From the NCBI RefSeq assembly GCF_047238265.1, contig NZ_JBDFMM010000001.1:4712001-4776000 (forward strand): a stretch of 64,000 bases of DNA, in the 5' to 3' direction. Below, in pieces: positions 15,219 to 23,337 of the stretch. The translations under genes and the position numbers were made by a program. Every line of letters starts with the position of its first letter. Within the stretch, counting starts at the first letter, position 1. The notes under the pieces were generated by a model. That model was not told the DNA's origin. It did not search any database and was given only the letters and a program-made list of their open reading frames with translations. The DNA is from Paenibacillus_F sp047238265 (lineage in GTDB: Bacteria; Bacillota; Bacilli; Paenibacillales; NBRC-103111).

Positions 15219-17558
15219 TCACCGGCCTGCCGCGCGCACGGCCGCTTCCCGGCGGCCCGCCGTCATCGGCGCCCCGCACAGCGGGCACGCCTTGGCCGGG
15301 GCACCGGAGGCTTTGCCGCGGGCGGCGGGTTCGCCGGCCGCGATCCGCACCCAGGCGTTGCAGCCGGGTCCGGTGCAGAGCCACGCGGGCACCGTCTCCG
15401 TGCGTACCGGCGCGGCCGGTGCGCACCGCTCCGGTGCCCTGCCGGATGCCGGTGCGGTGCGGGCCACCGCCGTCACCGTCCGCTTGCCGGAGGCCGGCTG
15501 CGCGCGGCGCCCGGAGACCGGGGAATCGCCGCTCCGCCCCGTAAAAGCGGACACGACGAACCGCGAGACGCCCGCTTTTCTTCCCCGGTAAAGGGAAGGC
15601 GAGCTTACGATAAGCTCCTCGCGGGCCCGGGTCACGGCCACGTAGGCGAGGCGCCGCTCCTCTTCCAGATCGGCGGCGCCACCCTCCGCTTTCGGGTCCA
15701 GAGCGGAGCTGTGGGGCAGGCTCCCTTCGCAGGCACCGAGCAGGACGACTACCGGAAACTCCAGCCCTTTGGAGCGGTGAATGGTCATCAAAGCGACCCG
15801 GTTGCCCTGCTCTTCGGAGAGATGGCGGCCGCTCTGTCTGCTCCGGGACAGCACATCGTCCACGAACAGCACGAACTCTGCCGTGGTGTGGAACCGCTGC
15901 GCCGACGTTTCCAGCTCGTCCAGCATCTCCTTCAGCATTTCCTTGTGCTGGGTGGGTTGTTTGCGCCCGTCCGTCTCGACGTAGGCATCGTAGAAATGCA
16001 CCCTCATTTTGCGGATCGCATCCAAGGGCTTCAGCTTTTTCAGCTCACGGATCAGTTCCAGTCTGGCCTGGATCTTCTCTTTCTGAAAGTCCTTCCGGTC
16101 CGGCATCATCAGCAAATGGACCAGCGGCCCTTTCTTCGGCTGCCGGGCCTCCTGCTGGCGGATATACGCCATCCCGTGCTCGCGGTTGATGTACAGCGAC
16201 GGCAGCACTCCCTCCATCGCCTCGAAGTCGCGGCGGTTCAGCGACAGGCGCATATGATCGAGAACGGGTTTAATCAGCCAATGTTCGTACAACAGCTGCC
16301 CGTCTCCGTAATCGATATAGGGAATTTCCCGCAGAACGAGCTGCTCCAGCAGAGCGCGGTTGTTGCTTGCGGACCGGTAAAGCACGGCGAAATCCCCGTA
16401 ACTCCGCTTCCCCCGCTCCACATCCTGACGGATACGGGAGAGGACGATTTCCGCCTCTTCGTCGGTCGTCAGCGGCCGGATATACTGGGGCCGGACGCTG
16501 TCCGCGTTCGCGGCTTTCAGCGTCTTCACGCGCCGCATTTTGTTATGCCGGATGATTTCGTTCCCGAGTCCGACGATGGCCGCTCCCGAGCGGTAATTAA
16601 TCGCCAGCGTGATCACCTTGGCGGACGGGAACTCTTTTTCAAAATGAAGAATAAATTCGCTGCGCGCCCCGTTAAACGAGTAGATCGTCTGGTCGTCATC
16701 CCCGACCACCATCAAATGGTTCTGCGGCGCCGCAATCATGCGGATTAGCTCGTACTGGATGCCGTTCGTATCCTGGAACTCATCCACCATGACGTACTGG
16801 AAACGGTTTTGCAGCGAGCGCAGCAGGCTCTCGTTCTCCTTGAGCATCCGGTACGCCCGGAGAAGCACGTCGTCGAAATCGATTTTGGCGTTGGCCCGTT
16901 TCCAGTCTTCATAGCGGATCAGAATACTCCGGATTTCTTTCTCTTCCTTCGTCTGCTGCGGGAGATCCTGCAGCTCCGTCCGGTTCATTTTATAGGAGGA
17001 AAGCAGCGTTAAAAGCGTTTCGGGCTGATACGTATCGGGAATGCCCAGCTCCCTCATAATCTGTTTAAGCAGGATATGCTGCCTGCGCGTCTCGTTAAAA
17101 ATCTCTTCCTGAACGCCCTGACTCCTGATGATCCGCAGAAAAAAAGAATGAAACGTCCGCGCTTGAAGCCGGGAGGCTTCCTGGGCCGTTATTCCCGGCA
17201 GCGCGGCGATGCGTTCTCTCATTTCGGCGGCGGCTTTGCTGGAAAACGTGACAAGCAGAATGCTCGCCGCCCGGATCCCGCGCACCGCGAGCAGATAACC
17301 CGTCCGGCAGACGAGCACGGACGTTTTGCCCGAACCCGCGCCCGCGAGCGTCAGCAGCGGTCCTTCGAAATGTCTGACCGCCCGGATTTGAGGCTCGTTC
17401 AGGGCGATGCCCCGTTCCTCCAGCCGGCGGAAGTAAAAAGCGTCCCGGTCTCCGTCCGGAACCAGTTCCCTGCTTGTATGTGCGGAAGCCATGACGGCTT
17501 GCGGAATGTTCGTATGACCCGTACCCGGAGGCACGGTGTAAAAAGGGGCCTGACTCAA
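15219..17558 (-). CDS. UvrD/Rep-family ATP-dependent DNA helicase, YjcD-like
   Basis: A 779-residue superfamily 1 3'-5' helicase. Motifs in order: Q-motif 'LNEPQIRAV', Walker A 'LAGAGSGKTSVL', Ia 'TFSSKAAAEM', II 'VMVDEFQDTNGIQYELI', III 'VGDDDQTIYSFNGA', IV 'NYRSG', V 'IHRSKGLEFPVV' and VI 'AYVAVTRAREELIV'. The C-terminus is an Ala/Pro/Arg-rich linker and a zinc-ribbon-like pair (CTGPGC ... CPLC). Size and the N-terminal extension fit B. subtilis YjcD rather than PcrA. Start is TTG at 17558 with GAAGGTGA upstream. The last 120 residues are far more GC-rich than the core. Likely DNA repair or replication-fork work; exact pathway unknown. Confidence 0.85.
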   Translation of the reverse strand: MSQAPFYTVPPGTGHTNIPQAVMASAHTSRELVPDGDRDAFYFRRLEERGIALNEPQIRAVRHFEGPLLTLAGAGSGKTSVLVCRTGYLLAVRGIRAASILLVTFSSKAAAEMRERIAALPGITAQEASRLQARTFHSFFLRIIRSQGVQEEIFNETRRQHILLKQIMRELGIPDTYQPETLLTLLSSYKMNRTELQDLPQQTKEEKEIRSILIRYEDWKRANAKIDFDDVLLRAYRMLKENESLLRSLQNRFQYVMVDEFQDTNGIQYELIRMIAAPQNHLMVVGDDDQTIYSFNGARSEFILHFEKEFPSAKVITLAINYRSGAAIVGLGNEIIRHNKMRRVKTLKAANADSVRPQYIRPLTTDEEAEIVLSRIRQDVERGKRSYGDFAVLYRSASNNRALLEQLVLREIPYIDYGDGQLLYEHWLIKPVLDHMRLSLNRRDFEAMEGVLPSLYINREHGMAYIRQQEARQPKKGPLVHLLMMPDRKDFQKEKIQARLELIRELKKLKPLDAIRKMRVHFYDAYVETDGRKQPTQHKEMLKEMLDELETSAQRFHTTAEFVLFVDDVLSRSRQSGRHLSEEQGNRVALMTIHRSKGLEFPVVVLLGACEGSLPHSSALDPKAEGGAADLEEERRLAYVAVTRAREELIVSSPSLYRGRKAGVSRFVVSAFTGRSGDSPVSGRRAQPASGKRTVTAVARTAPASGRAPERCAPAAPVRTETVPAWLCTGPGCNAWVRIAAGEPAARGKASGAPAKACPLCGAPMTAGRREAAVRAAGR

Positions 17559-18030
17559 AACCGTTCACCTTCAACTTCTGTCTTTTTTTATCTCTGTGCT
17601 GCCCTTTGTAAGCCTGGTTTGTAAGCTCACCTTAGAACTATACCACTCCGGGGACGAAGAGAATACATTCCGATAACAATTTGTAACATAACTGCAATCC
17701 AGTTTTCATCTTCCTTTAATATAAAAGCCCTATACTAAAACTCGACCCCCTTTTAATAAATAAATCTTAAGGCCCGCAGCCCGTTGCTGCGGGTCTCTTT
17801 CTGTTCAAAACTGGATCGCCTATCCATTTTTTTCGTTCCTACGGAAACAATTCGGCGGGGCTTTCCGAACAGTATAAAAGACGAGCCGGAATCGAGCCGG
17901 TCCCCGTCACTCCCCTGCAGCCGCCGATAAGCGTGGGCGGAAGCTTTTGATGACCATCGTAGGCCCTCAAGTCCCTATCGCACGTACACAAAACGTGGTC
18001 ATAAAAACAAGAGGAGGTTTTCCTTTAACC
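17559..18030. other. Divergent intergenic region with an isolated hairpin
   Basis: No gene is supported. GCCCGCAGC/GCTGCGGGT (17771-17794) forms a terminator-like hairpin reading rightward, with no plus-strand gene before it, so a leader element of the SleB-like gene is possible. AT-rich blocks at 17640-17770 probably hold the divergent promoters. I looked for c-di-AMP (ydaO-type) riboswitch motifs often found before cell-wall hydrolases and did not find the conserved sequence. Confidence 0.35.
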
Positions 18031-18672
18031 ATGAAAAAAATGCCTATATTTCTATCTGCCGCCGCATGCGCCATCGGCCTTGTCAGCGCGGCCCCTTCGG
18101 CCTCGGCCATGTCCCTGTCCACGGGAACCCAGAGCGAGCACGTTCTGGACCTTCAGGAGCGGCTTGACGCGCTAGGGTACTTTGACGCGGGCGTCACCGG
18201 CTATTTCGGAATGAAAACGGCGGAGTCCGTGAAAAAGTTCCAGCGCGCCTACGGCCTTCCCGTCGACGGCGAAGCCGACTCCAAGACCCTCGGGAAGCTG
18301 GAGAAAGCGGCGGTTCCGAAGCAGAACGCTCTGGATCAAATGGCACGCATCATTTATTCCGAAGCCCGCGGCGAGTCTTACCAGGGGCAGGTTGCGATCG
18401 GCGCCGTCGTTATCAACCGCGTGCAGTCCAACCAGTTCCCGGACTCCATTCCGGGCGTCATTCACCAGCCGGGACAGTTTTCCGCCATCCGTGACGGCCA
18501 GTACTGGCTGAAGCCTAACGAAACGGCTTACAAAGCGGCACGTGCCGCTCTTAACGGCTCCGATCCGACCGGAGGCGCGCTGTTTTACTACAATCCGGAC
18601 GTCGCCACTTCGTCCTGGAGCAAGTCGCGTCCGAGAACGGGCGTGATCGGGAACCACGTTTTCACGAACTAA
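18031..18672 (+). CDS. SleB/CwlJ-type cell-wall hydrolase
   Basis: A 213-residue secreted protein: signal peptide to about residue 28 (ending SASA), a peptidoglycan-binding type 1 domain at about 35-90 ('VLDLQERLDALGYFDAGVTGYFG') and a Hydrolase_2 domain at about 105-213 ('MARIIYSEARGESYQGQVAIGAVVINRV'), whose Glu in 'SEARGE' is the catalytic residue of SleB-like lytic enzymes acting on spore-cortex peptidoglycan. The usual SleB length is near 300 residues, so this is a short paralogue and may act in vegetative or spore walls. The ATG at 18031 lies 13 bases after GAGGAGG, slightly long spacing. Confidence 0.85.
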   Translation: MKKMPIFLSAAACAIGLVSAAPSASAMSLSTGTQSEHVLDLQERLDALGYFDAGVTGYFGMKTAESVKKFQRAYGLPVDGEADSKTLGKLEKAAVPKQNALDQMARIIYSEARGESYQGQVAIGAVVINRVQSNQFPDSIPGVIHQPGQFSAIRDGQYWLKPNETAYKAARAALNGSDPTGGALFYYNPDVATSSWSKSRPRTGVIGNHVFTN

Positions 18673-18722
18673 CCGAACTTTCATCATACAGGGCATCACC
18701 TACAAAGGTCCCCGCACGCTAA

Positions 18723-18760
18723 AAAGCCAACTTTGCCCCGACCACGCAAAGTTGGCTCTT
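18723..18760. terminator. Bidirectional terminator between sleB-like and anti-sigma-like genes
   Basis: AGCCAACTTTG and CAAAGTTGGCT form a perfect 11-bp stem with A residues to the left and a T-rich run to the right, between two convergent genes. Confidence 0.85.
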
Positions 18761-18776
18761 TCCTTTCCAGCCGGCT

Positions 18777-20192
18777 TTACTGCATAGGCAGCCAGCTCAC
18801 TTTCCAGATCCCGGCTTTATTCCGGATCAGGCTGAAGCCTTTCTTGTCCTCCGCTGAAACGGAGCCCCGCTTCGTCATGACAATATAAGCGGAATCTCCG
18901 CTGATTTCCTGGTACAGCGTGTAGTCCTTGCGTAAAGTGTCCCATTTCTGTTTCGCCTGTTTATCCGCTTCCGGTTCCCTGCCGATGTCGGCCAAGTATT
19001 GTTCCCGGCTCGGCGTGGCGTAATCGCTGCCTTTTGCCAGAAGGGCATAGACCGTCTCCCAGTCCCCTTTTTCCGAAGCCATCACGTAATAGCGGAAAAT
19101 ATCGATCGGCTCCAGCCCTTGGAGGGAGTCGTCCGTCCGGGTTTTGGCGAAGTCTTCATACTTGTCGAAGGTTTCTCCTTTCGAAAAGTACCATTGATGG
19201 TCGACTTGGGGCACTTGATCTTTCCCTTCAAAGGGATTCGGAATAAAATCGGACTTAAATAACGTTCCTCGAATGCCTTGAAAAGCTGTAAACGTATATT
19301 TTTTCTCCGAAAAATTTTCAATCATTATCGGTGAACCTTCTGTTACGTAAACATTTTGACCTGTGGGATCAGTGCCGATAGCTCTGCTTTTTAGGAGTCC
19401 TTCCGTGGCTTCGGAGGAGTTGTATGCAGTCAATTTGTTTTTAGGTATCCAAACGTCCCCGTTGTACTCCAAACCATCCGTGTACATAACTCTGACACAC
19501 AGCCAATTTTCATATTCGCGTATTACCTTAACCACCCTTCCTTGTTTAAGAAGAAATCCTGATGGTTTTTCCTCTCCCGGATATAAAGAAAAATTTAATG
19601 AACTCTCAACAAGCATATAATTAGAATTTACATTAACGACAGGCCTTTTATTAAGAAATTCATCAAGCTCAATACCTTCCAAAAATTTATCCGTTTCTTT
19701 AAGCACAAACCACTGGGGAATCCAGCGGTCATTATTAACCTTAATAAACCCGTTTTGTTTATCCAAAATTTTAACCGGATGATTCGACAAGACCAAAAAT
19801 GGGCCCGAACCATAGTTCGATGTTTCGCCAGGTCCTGGTAAGGAGTAAGTATCCCCTTTAAGGTAAAAAAAACTCATTTTCTCCTGCTGCAAAGGAGGAG
19901 CGGTCGCCTGCGGCGGCTCCGTGGGCTTCATGAACCCGGACCATGCTTTGGTAACGGCGGGCGCCAATTCTCCGCGGAACAGGAACGCAGCCGCCGCCAG
20001 GCACAAGAGCACTGCCGCCAGTACAGGCAGCGTTTTCTTTCGTCTTGGGATGCCCGGCTTACGGACACGGCCGCCCCGAGCGGATTCCGACGCCTTTTGC
20101 TCGATGCGGTAAATATCGTCCATCGTGAAGGTTTTTCTCGGAAAAGGTCCCGATTTCAGCTTGTCGTACCATTCGGGTTTAGGCCCGTTCAT
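18777..20192 (-). CDS. Membrane-anchored probable anti-sigma partner of the ECF sigma factor
   Basis: A 471-residue single-pass protein: about 50 cytoplasmic residues, a membrane segment at about 54-72 (LPVLAAVLLCLAAAAFLFRG), and a long outer part with SH3-like strands ('PVKILDKQNGFIKVNNDRWIPQWFV') and a C-terminal domain starting near 'DIFRYYVMASEKGDWETVYALL'. It overlaps the sigma gene by 14 bases (20179-20192), the usual arrangement for a cognate anti-sigma factor, but I see no clear ZAS or RsgI motif, so this role is inferred from position and topology. The middle (about 19250-19880) is much more AT-rich than both ends, suggesting a mosaic origin. Confidence 0.55.
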   Translation of the reverse strand: MNGPKPEWYDKLKSGPFPRKTFTMDDIYRIEQKASESARGGRVRKPGIPRRKKTLPVLAAVLLCLAAAAFLFRGELAPAVTKAWSGFMKPTEPPQATAPPLQQEKMSFFYLKGDTYSLPGPGETSNYGSGPFLVLSNHPVKILDKQNGFIKVNNDRWIPQWFVLKETDKFLEGIELDEFLNKRPVVNVNSNYMLVESSLNFSLYPGEEKPSGFLLKQGRVVKVIREYENWLCVRVMYTDGLEYNGDVWIPKNKLTAYNSSEATEGLLKSRAIGTDPTGQNVYVTEGSPIMIENFSEKKYTFTAFQGIRGTLFKSDFIPNPFEGKDQVPQVDHQWYFSKGETFDKYEDFAKTRTDDSLQGLEPIDIFRYYVMASEKGDWETVYALLAKGSDYATPSREQYLADIGREPEADKQAKQKWDTLRKDYTLYQEISGDSAYIVMTKRGSVSAEDKKGFSLIRNKAGIWKVSWLPMQ

Positions 20193-20724
20193 AAGCAGAC
20201 TCCTCCTTCCATACTGCCGACACTTTCTTGCGTGCGCGCGACAACCGCGATTTTACGGTCCCCTCCGACACGCCGAGCACCTGAGCGATTTCCCCCATCG
20301 TCATGTCGTATTTGGCGTCCAGCACGAGCACTTCTCTGAATTTAGGGGAAAGCTTCATCACCACTTCCCAAATCTCGTCCGTGAAAGCCGCTTCCATCAC
20401 TTCGCTTTCCGCCGACGGATGGGTGCTGCCGGACCTCGCACGGCCGACCAGAATCACCCTGCGCATGAAAGCCGTCCGCATATGATTGCGCGCCGTGTTG
20501 CGGGTTATGGCGAACAGCCACGTTTTGACGGAAGCTTTTCCTTCGAACGTATCGAGGTGGCGGAAGACACTCAAAAAAACATCCTGAGAAATATCGTCCG
20601 CCAGTTCCCTGCGTCCGGTCAGAAAGAAGGCGTAGTTCCACACGTCCTGCCCGTACTCCAGCATCATCGTCCGAAACTGTTCTTTGGCCGGTTTTCCCTC
20701 TTCGTTCACCTGCTGAGCCCCCAA
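20179..20724 (-). CDS. ECF-type RNA polymerase sigma factor
   Basis: About 181 residues: sigma region 2 ('DVWNYAFFLTGRRELADDISQDVFLSVFRHLDTFEGKAS') and region 4 ('LSPKFREVLVLDAKYDMTMGEIAQVLGVSEGTVKSRLSRARKKV') with the helix-turn-helix that reads the -35. Nothing else is attached, so it is a group 4 (ECF) factor. The TTG at 20724 is favoured because GGAGGTG sits six bases before it; a GTG at 20739 is also in frame but lies within that site. The next gene overlaps its end and is probably its membrane regulator. Signal and regulon unknown. Confidence 0.85.
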   Translation of the reverse strand: MGAQQVNEEGKPAKEQFRTMMLEYGQDVWNYAFFLTGRRELADDISQDVFLSVFRHLDTFEGKASVKTWLFAITRNTARNHMRTAFMRRVILVGRARSGSTHPSAESEVMEAAFTDEIWEVVMKLSPKFREVLVLDAKYDMTMGEIAQVLGVSEGTVKSRLSRARKKVSAVWKEESAYERA

Positions 20725-20742
20725 CGCCTTCACCTCCACCCA

Positions 20743-20771
20743 TTAGACAACAGAAACCGCGAAACCGTTCC
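20743..20771 (-). promoter_or_regulatory. Possible ECF-type promoter upstream of the sigma gene
   Basis: On the minus strand GGAACGG, 16 bases, then GTCTAA, which looks like an ECF promoter (GGAAC at -35) and would allow autoregulation. The predicted transcript start would fall within the ribosome-binding site of the TTG start, leaving almost no leader, so this is weak. Confidence 0.3.
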
Positions 20772-20896
20772 CGTTTTAGAAATTTTCCCGAAAAAAGTCC
20801 GATTCGTCCGTATCCGATCAGCTTAAAGAATCCGGTGTGGCGTTGCGTAACGGCAGTCACCCCTATGGGGCTTAACCGTCCGTGCCCGCTGATCCG

Positions 20897-20923
20897 CAAA
20901 AAAAAAGCCGCCAAGGCAGCCTT
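20897..20923 (-). terminator. Terminator of the 196-residue lipoprotein gene
   Basis: On the minus strand GGCTGCC, short loop, GGCGGC, followed by nine T residues. It separates this gene from the sigma factor gene downstream. Confidence 0.75.
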
Positions 20924-20924
20924 T

Positions 20925-21515
20925 TCAGTCAGATTCCGTTTTGCTAGGAACGGCTTTCGTTCCTTCTTCCGTCCAGGTTCTGTAAGCGTCTATGTTGGCT
21001 TCGGAATCGTCGCTCGCATCCGACGTTTTATAATAACGGGCGGAATACGCGTGCTCCGCGTCCGTTTTGTTGTCATCCGTATTGAGCCGTAAGTGGAATT
21101 CGGAAATCTCCAGATTCCAGTTTACGCTGCGGGCGATTTCCCGCATATGCTCGGGCGTGACGAAAGCCTTGACGGTATTAATCACGGCCGCATGCGTATC
21201 CGGGTCCGGCTCCCCTTTCCAGTCGATCCTGCAGGTCACATCGGGCCGGGTAAACGTACAATAGAGCCCTTTATACCCCTTCAGGTTCTTTTTCATGGAC
21301 TTGGCGGCAGCCCGGATGGTTTCCGTTTTCACACCGTGCGTCACACTGCATGCGGACAGCGCCGCGACAAGCGGCAACACGAAGACGTTCCGTTGTATAA
21401 AAGACCGCTTTTTCAGCGGACTTTTCCCGGGAATCGGCGGGACAACATCCCGTCGGGTCTCTTCGGTTCGTTCGGTTCGTTCGGTCCCTTCCATCCGTTC
21501 TATCCGTTCGTCCAT
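20925..21515 (-). CDS. Unrecognised lipoprotein with unusually long N-terminal tail
   Basis: 196 residues, family not recognised. The first 44 residues are charged and repetitive (MDERIERMEGTERTERTEE), then a hydrophobic stretch 'VFVLPLVAALSACSVTHG' with a possible lipobox LSAC, and an alpha/beta-looking domain ('GLYCTFTRPDVTCRIDWKGEPDPDTHAAVINTVKAF'). A cytoplasmic n-region of this length is uncommon for a lipoprotein. The ATG has GAGGGGGG six bases upstream, so the long form is probably real; the extra N-terminus is encoded by short direct repeats of about 8-9 bases (TTCGGTTCG on the plus strand). Divergent from the nitroreductase gene. Confidence 0.6.
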   Translation of the reverse strand: MDERIERMEGTERTERTEETRRDVVPPIPGKSPLKKRSFIQRNVFVLPLVAALSACSVTHGVKTETIRAAAKSMKKNLKGYKGLYCTFTRPDVTCRIDWKGEPDPDTHAAVINTVKAFVTPEHMREIARSVNWNLEISEFHLRLNTDDNKTDAEHAYSARYYKTSDASDDSEANIDAYRTWTEEGTKAVPSKTESD

Positions 21516-21743
21516 ATTCGGCCCCCCTCGTCTTTTAACGTCCGTTCCCGCTTCCCGTCCCGCCCGCCGCCTTGGTACACCGGCATTTACCGCTGCTGTG
21601 CGGCCCGTCTTTTCCGGCCATTAGGTCTTCCTTATATTTCCTTCTACAAGTACGATCTTACCAAGTTTTCGCTTATAATAGAACCAACTGTAACAACACG
21701 ATCAACATTTATCTTATGTTCTGAGAAAAAGGAGACTGCGACC

Positions 21744-22478
21744 ATGAATTCCGTTATCGATCTGCTGACCCGGCACCGCTCCATCCGCAAGTTTAAACCG
21801 GATCCCATTCCCGGCGATCAATTGCAAGCGATCATCGCTTCCGCACAAATGGCCTCCACTTCAAGCAGCGTTCAAGCCTATACCATCATTGCCGCCACCG
21901 ATCCCGCGCTCAAAAAAGAACTGGCCCGGCTCGCCGGCAACCAGGCCTACGTCGAGCAGTGCGGACTCTTCCTCGTGTTCTGCGCCGACCTGAACCGGCT
22001 CCGCAAAGCGACCGAGCAGTCCGGGGAAGTGTTCCACCAGAACACCGAAAGCTTTCTCGTCGCTTCAATGGACGCCGCGCTGGCCGCCCAGAATGCCGCA
22101 ATAGGGGCCGAATCTCTCGGCCTCGGCATCTGCTATATCGGAGGCATCCGCAATAACCCGGACGGTGTCGCCGAAGCGCTGAACCTTCCGGAGCTCGTTT
22201 ATCCGGTGTTCGGAATGTGCGTCGGCGTGCCGGATCAGGAGCCTTCTCTCCGCCCCCGGCTTCCTCAAACGGCCGTTCTTCACGAGAACGGCTATCAGAG
22301 CGGACGCTCGGACGAAGGTGTCCGCCAGTATGACGAAACGACGCGGAAATATTACGAGGAACGGACCGGAGGCAAACAAAGCGTTACCTGGTCCCGGAGC
22401 ATGGCGGACAAGTACCGCCAGCCGGTACGCGCTCATTTGAAGCCGTTTCTGGAAAAGCAGGGGTTTAAATTGGAATAG
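21744..22478 (+). CDS. nfrA: NADPH-dependent nitro/flavin reductase, NfrA-like
   Basis: 244 residues of the NfsA/NfrA group of FMN-containing nitroreductases, which reduce nitro compounds, quinones or free FMN with NADPH. Visible family features are the FMN-binding 'HRSIRKFKPDPI' near residue 12, 'SAQMASTSSSVQAYTII', 'GAESLGLGICYIGGIRNNP' and 'PVFGMCVGVPDQ'. B. subtilis NfrA has about the same length. AAAAAGGAGA precedes the ATG at 21744; a longer upstream in-frame extension lacks support and overlaps the divergent gene. NfrA is stress-inducible in Bacillus. Confidence 0.85.
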   Translation: MNSVIDLLTRHRSIRKFKPDPIPGDQLQAIIASAQMASTSSSVQAYTIIAATDPALKKELARLAGNQAYVEQCGLFLVFCADLNRLRKATEQSGEVFHQNTESFLVASMDAALAAQNAAIGAESLGLGICYIGGIRNNPDGVAEALNLPELVYPVFGMCVGVPDQEPSLRPRLPQTAVLHENGYQSGRSDEGVRQYDETTRKYYEERTGGKQSVTWSRSMADKYRQPVRAHLKPFLEKQGFKLE

Positions 22479-22495
22479 TCCAGCCCTCCCGGCAA

Positions 22496-22527
22496 AAACA
22501 AAAAGACCCCTTCTTTTGGGGTCTTCA
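22496..22527. terminator. Bidirectional terminator between nfrA and frlR
   Basis: AAAAAGACCCC, eight-base loop, GGGGTCTT. It sits between two convergent genes and can serve both. Confidence 0.75.
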
Positions 22528-22543
22528 TGCGGCTAGGCATGTC

Positions 22544-23272
22544 TTATTTGGCTCGATGGACGGTCAAGTTGACCCGGTTGGTCTCACACATGAAGCTGGA
22601 GAGGTGAACCGGCTCATCATTCGCGTCGAAAGCGATTTTTAAGATCCGGAACAGATTCGCCCCGATATCACATTCAAGCAGCTTCGCGTAATCTTTGGTC
22701 GCCCCAATGACATCGATAATCTTATCATTGCTTACAATTTCGGTATGATACTCTTCCGACAAAATCTTGTAGGTCGATTCGTTCATCGCAATCTTCTTCT
22801 CCAGATCGGGGAACCGGGTGAGTGAATAATGGGCAATATCATAGAAAAGAGGGCGGTCATCCACGTACATCAGCCGCTCCAGCTCCAGCACGGGACTGCC
22901 TTCCTCAATTTGAAGATGCCCGGCTACCTCCTCCGGGGCCTGAATGACCTCACTCCGGAGAATACGGGAGTTCGGGATCATGCCGAGCTGATGGCTGAAC
23001 TCCGAGAATCCGCTTACAGATAACAGTTCATTGTGGAACTTGTTTGAGGCCACAAAGGTTCCTCTGCGGGGAATCCGCGTCAGCGTGCCGTCCCGCACCA
23101 ATTCCTCGATCGCTTTCCTGATCGTAATCCGGCTTACCTTATACGTATCGCAGAGCTCCGCTTCGGTTGGAATCTGTTCATCCGGTTTATATCTTCCGTC
23201 CTGGATATCATTCTTCAACATTTGCCGGATCTGCATATACAGCGGCTGGGGGGTTGAAGGATTTAAATTCAT
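22544..23272 (-). CDS. frlR: GntR/HutC-family regulator of the fructoselysine operon
   Basis: 242 residues: an N-terminal winged helix ('PLYMQIRQMLKNDIQDGRYKPDEQIPTEAELCDTYKVSRITIRKAIEELVRDGTLTRIPRRGTFV') and a C-terminal UTRA ligand-binding domain from about residue 95. HutC-type regulators usually repress until a phosphorylated substrate binds; for FrlR the inducer is expected to be a fructosamine phosphate. It is the last gene of the frl operon, the same place as in Escherichia coli. A dyad at 23290-23327 just upstream resembles the sites before frlC and frlB, so it probably controls itself as well. Confidence 0.85.
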   Translation of the reverse strand: MNLNPSTPQPLYMQIRQMLKNDIQDGRYKPDEQIPTEAELCDTYKVSRITIRKAIEELVRDGTLTRIPRRGTFVASNKFHNELLSVSGFSEFSHQLGMIPNSRILRSEVIQAPEEVAGHLQIEEGSPVLELERLMYVDDRPLFYDIAHYSLTRFPDLEKKIAMNESTYKILSEEYHTEIVSNDKIIDVIGATKDYAKLLECDIGANLFRILKIAFDANDEPVHLSSFMCETNRVNLTVHRAK

Positions 23273-23289
23273 CGTTCATTCATCCTTAT

Positions 23290-23327
23290 CCATCAATGAT
23301 TATATACTACGTATTATACATTGATGG
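23290..23327 (-). promoter_or_regulatory. Candidate FrlR operator upstream of frlR
   Basis: CCATCAATG (23290-23298) and CATTGATGG (23319-23327) form a perfect 9-bp inverted repeat enclosing, on the minus strand, TATAATACGTAGTATATAAT. That core shares TATAATAC and AG-ATA with the elements before frlC and frlB. A -10-like TATAAT is included; the -35 is poor. Confidence 0.55.
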
Positions 23328-23337
23328 CCTACTACAG

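Noticed and set aside
14958..16748. 596-codon plus-strand frame across the helicase region
   Set aside because: Antisense to a clear UvrD-type helicase; high GC keeps stop codons rare.
17640..18030. c-di-AMP (ydaO-type) riboswitch before the SleB-like gene
   Set aside because: Position would fit, but I could not find the conserved core sequence; only an isolated hairpin is present.
21093..21743. Upstream in-frame extension of the nitroreductase
   Set aside because: Overlaps the divergent lipoprotein gene and lacks family similarity; ATG 21744 has a strong ribosome-binding site.
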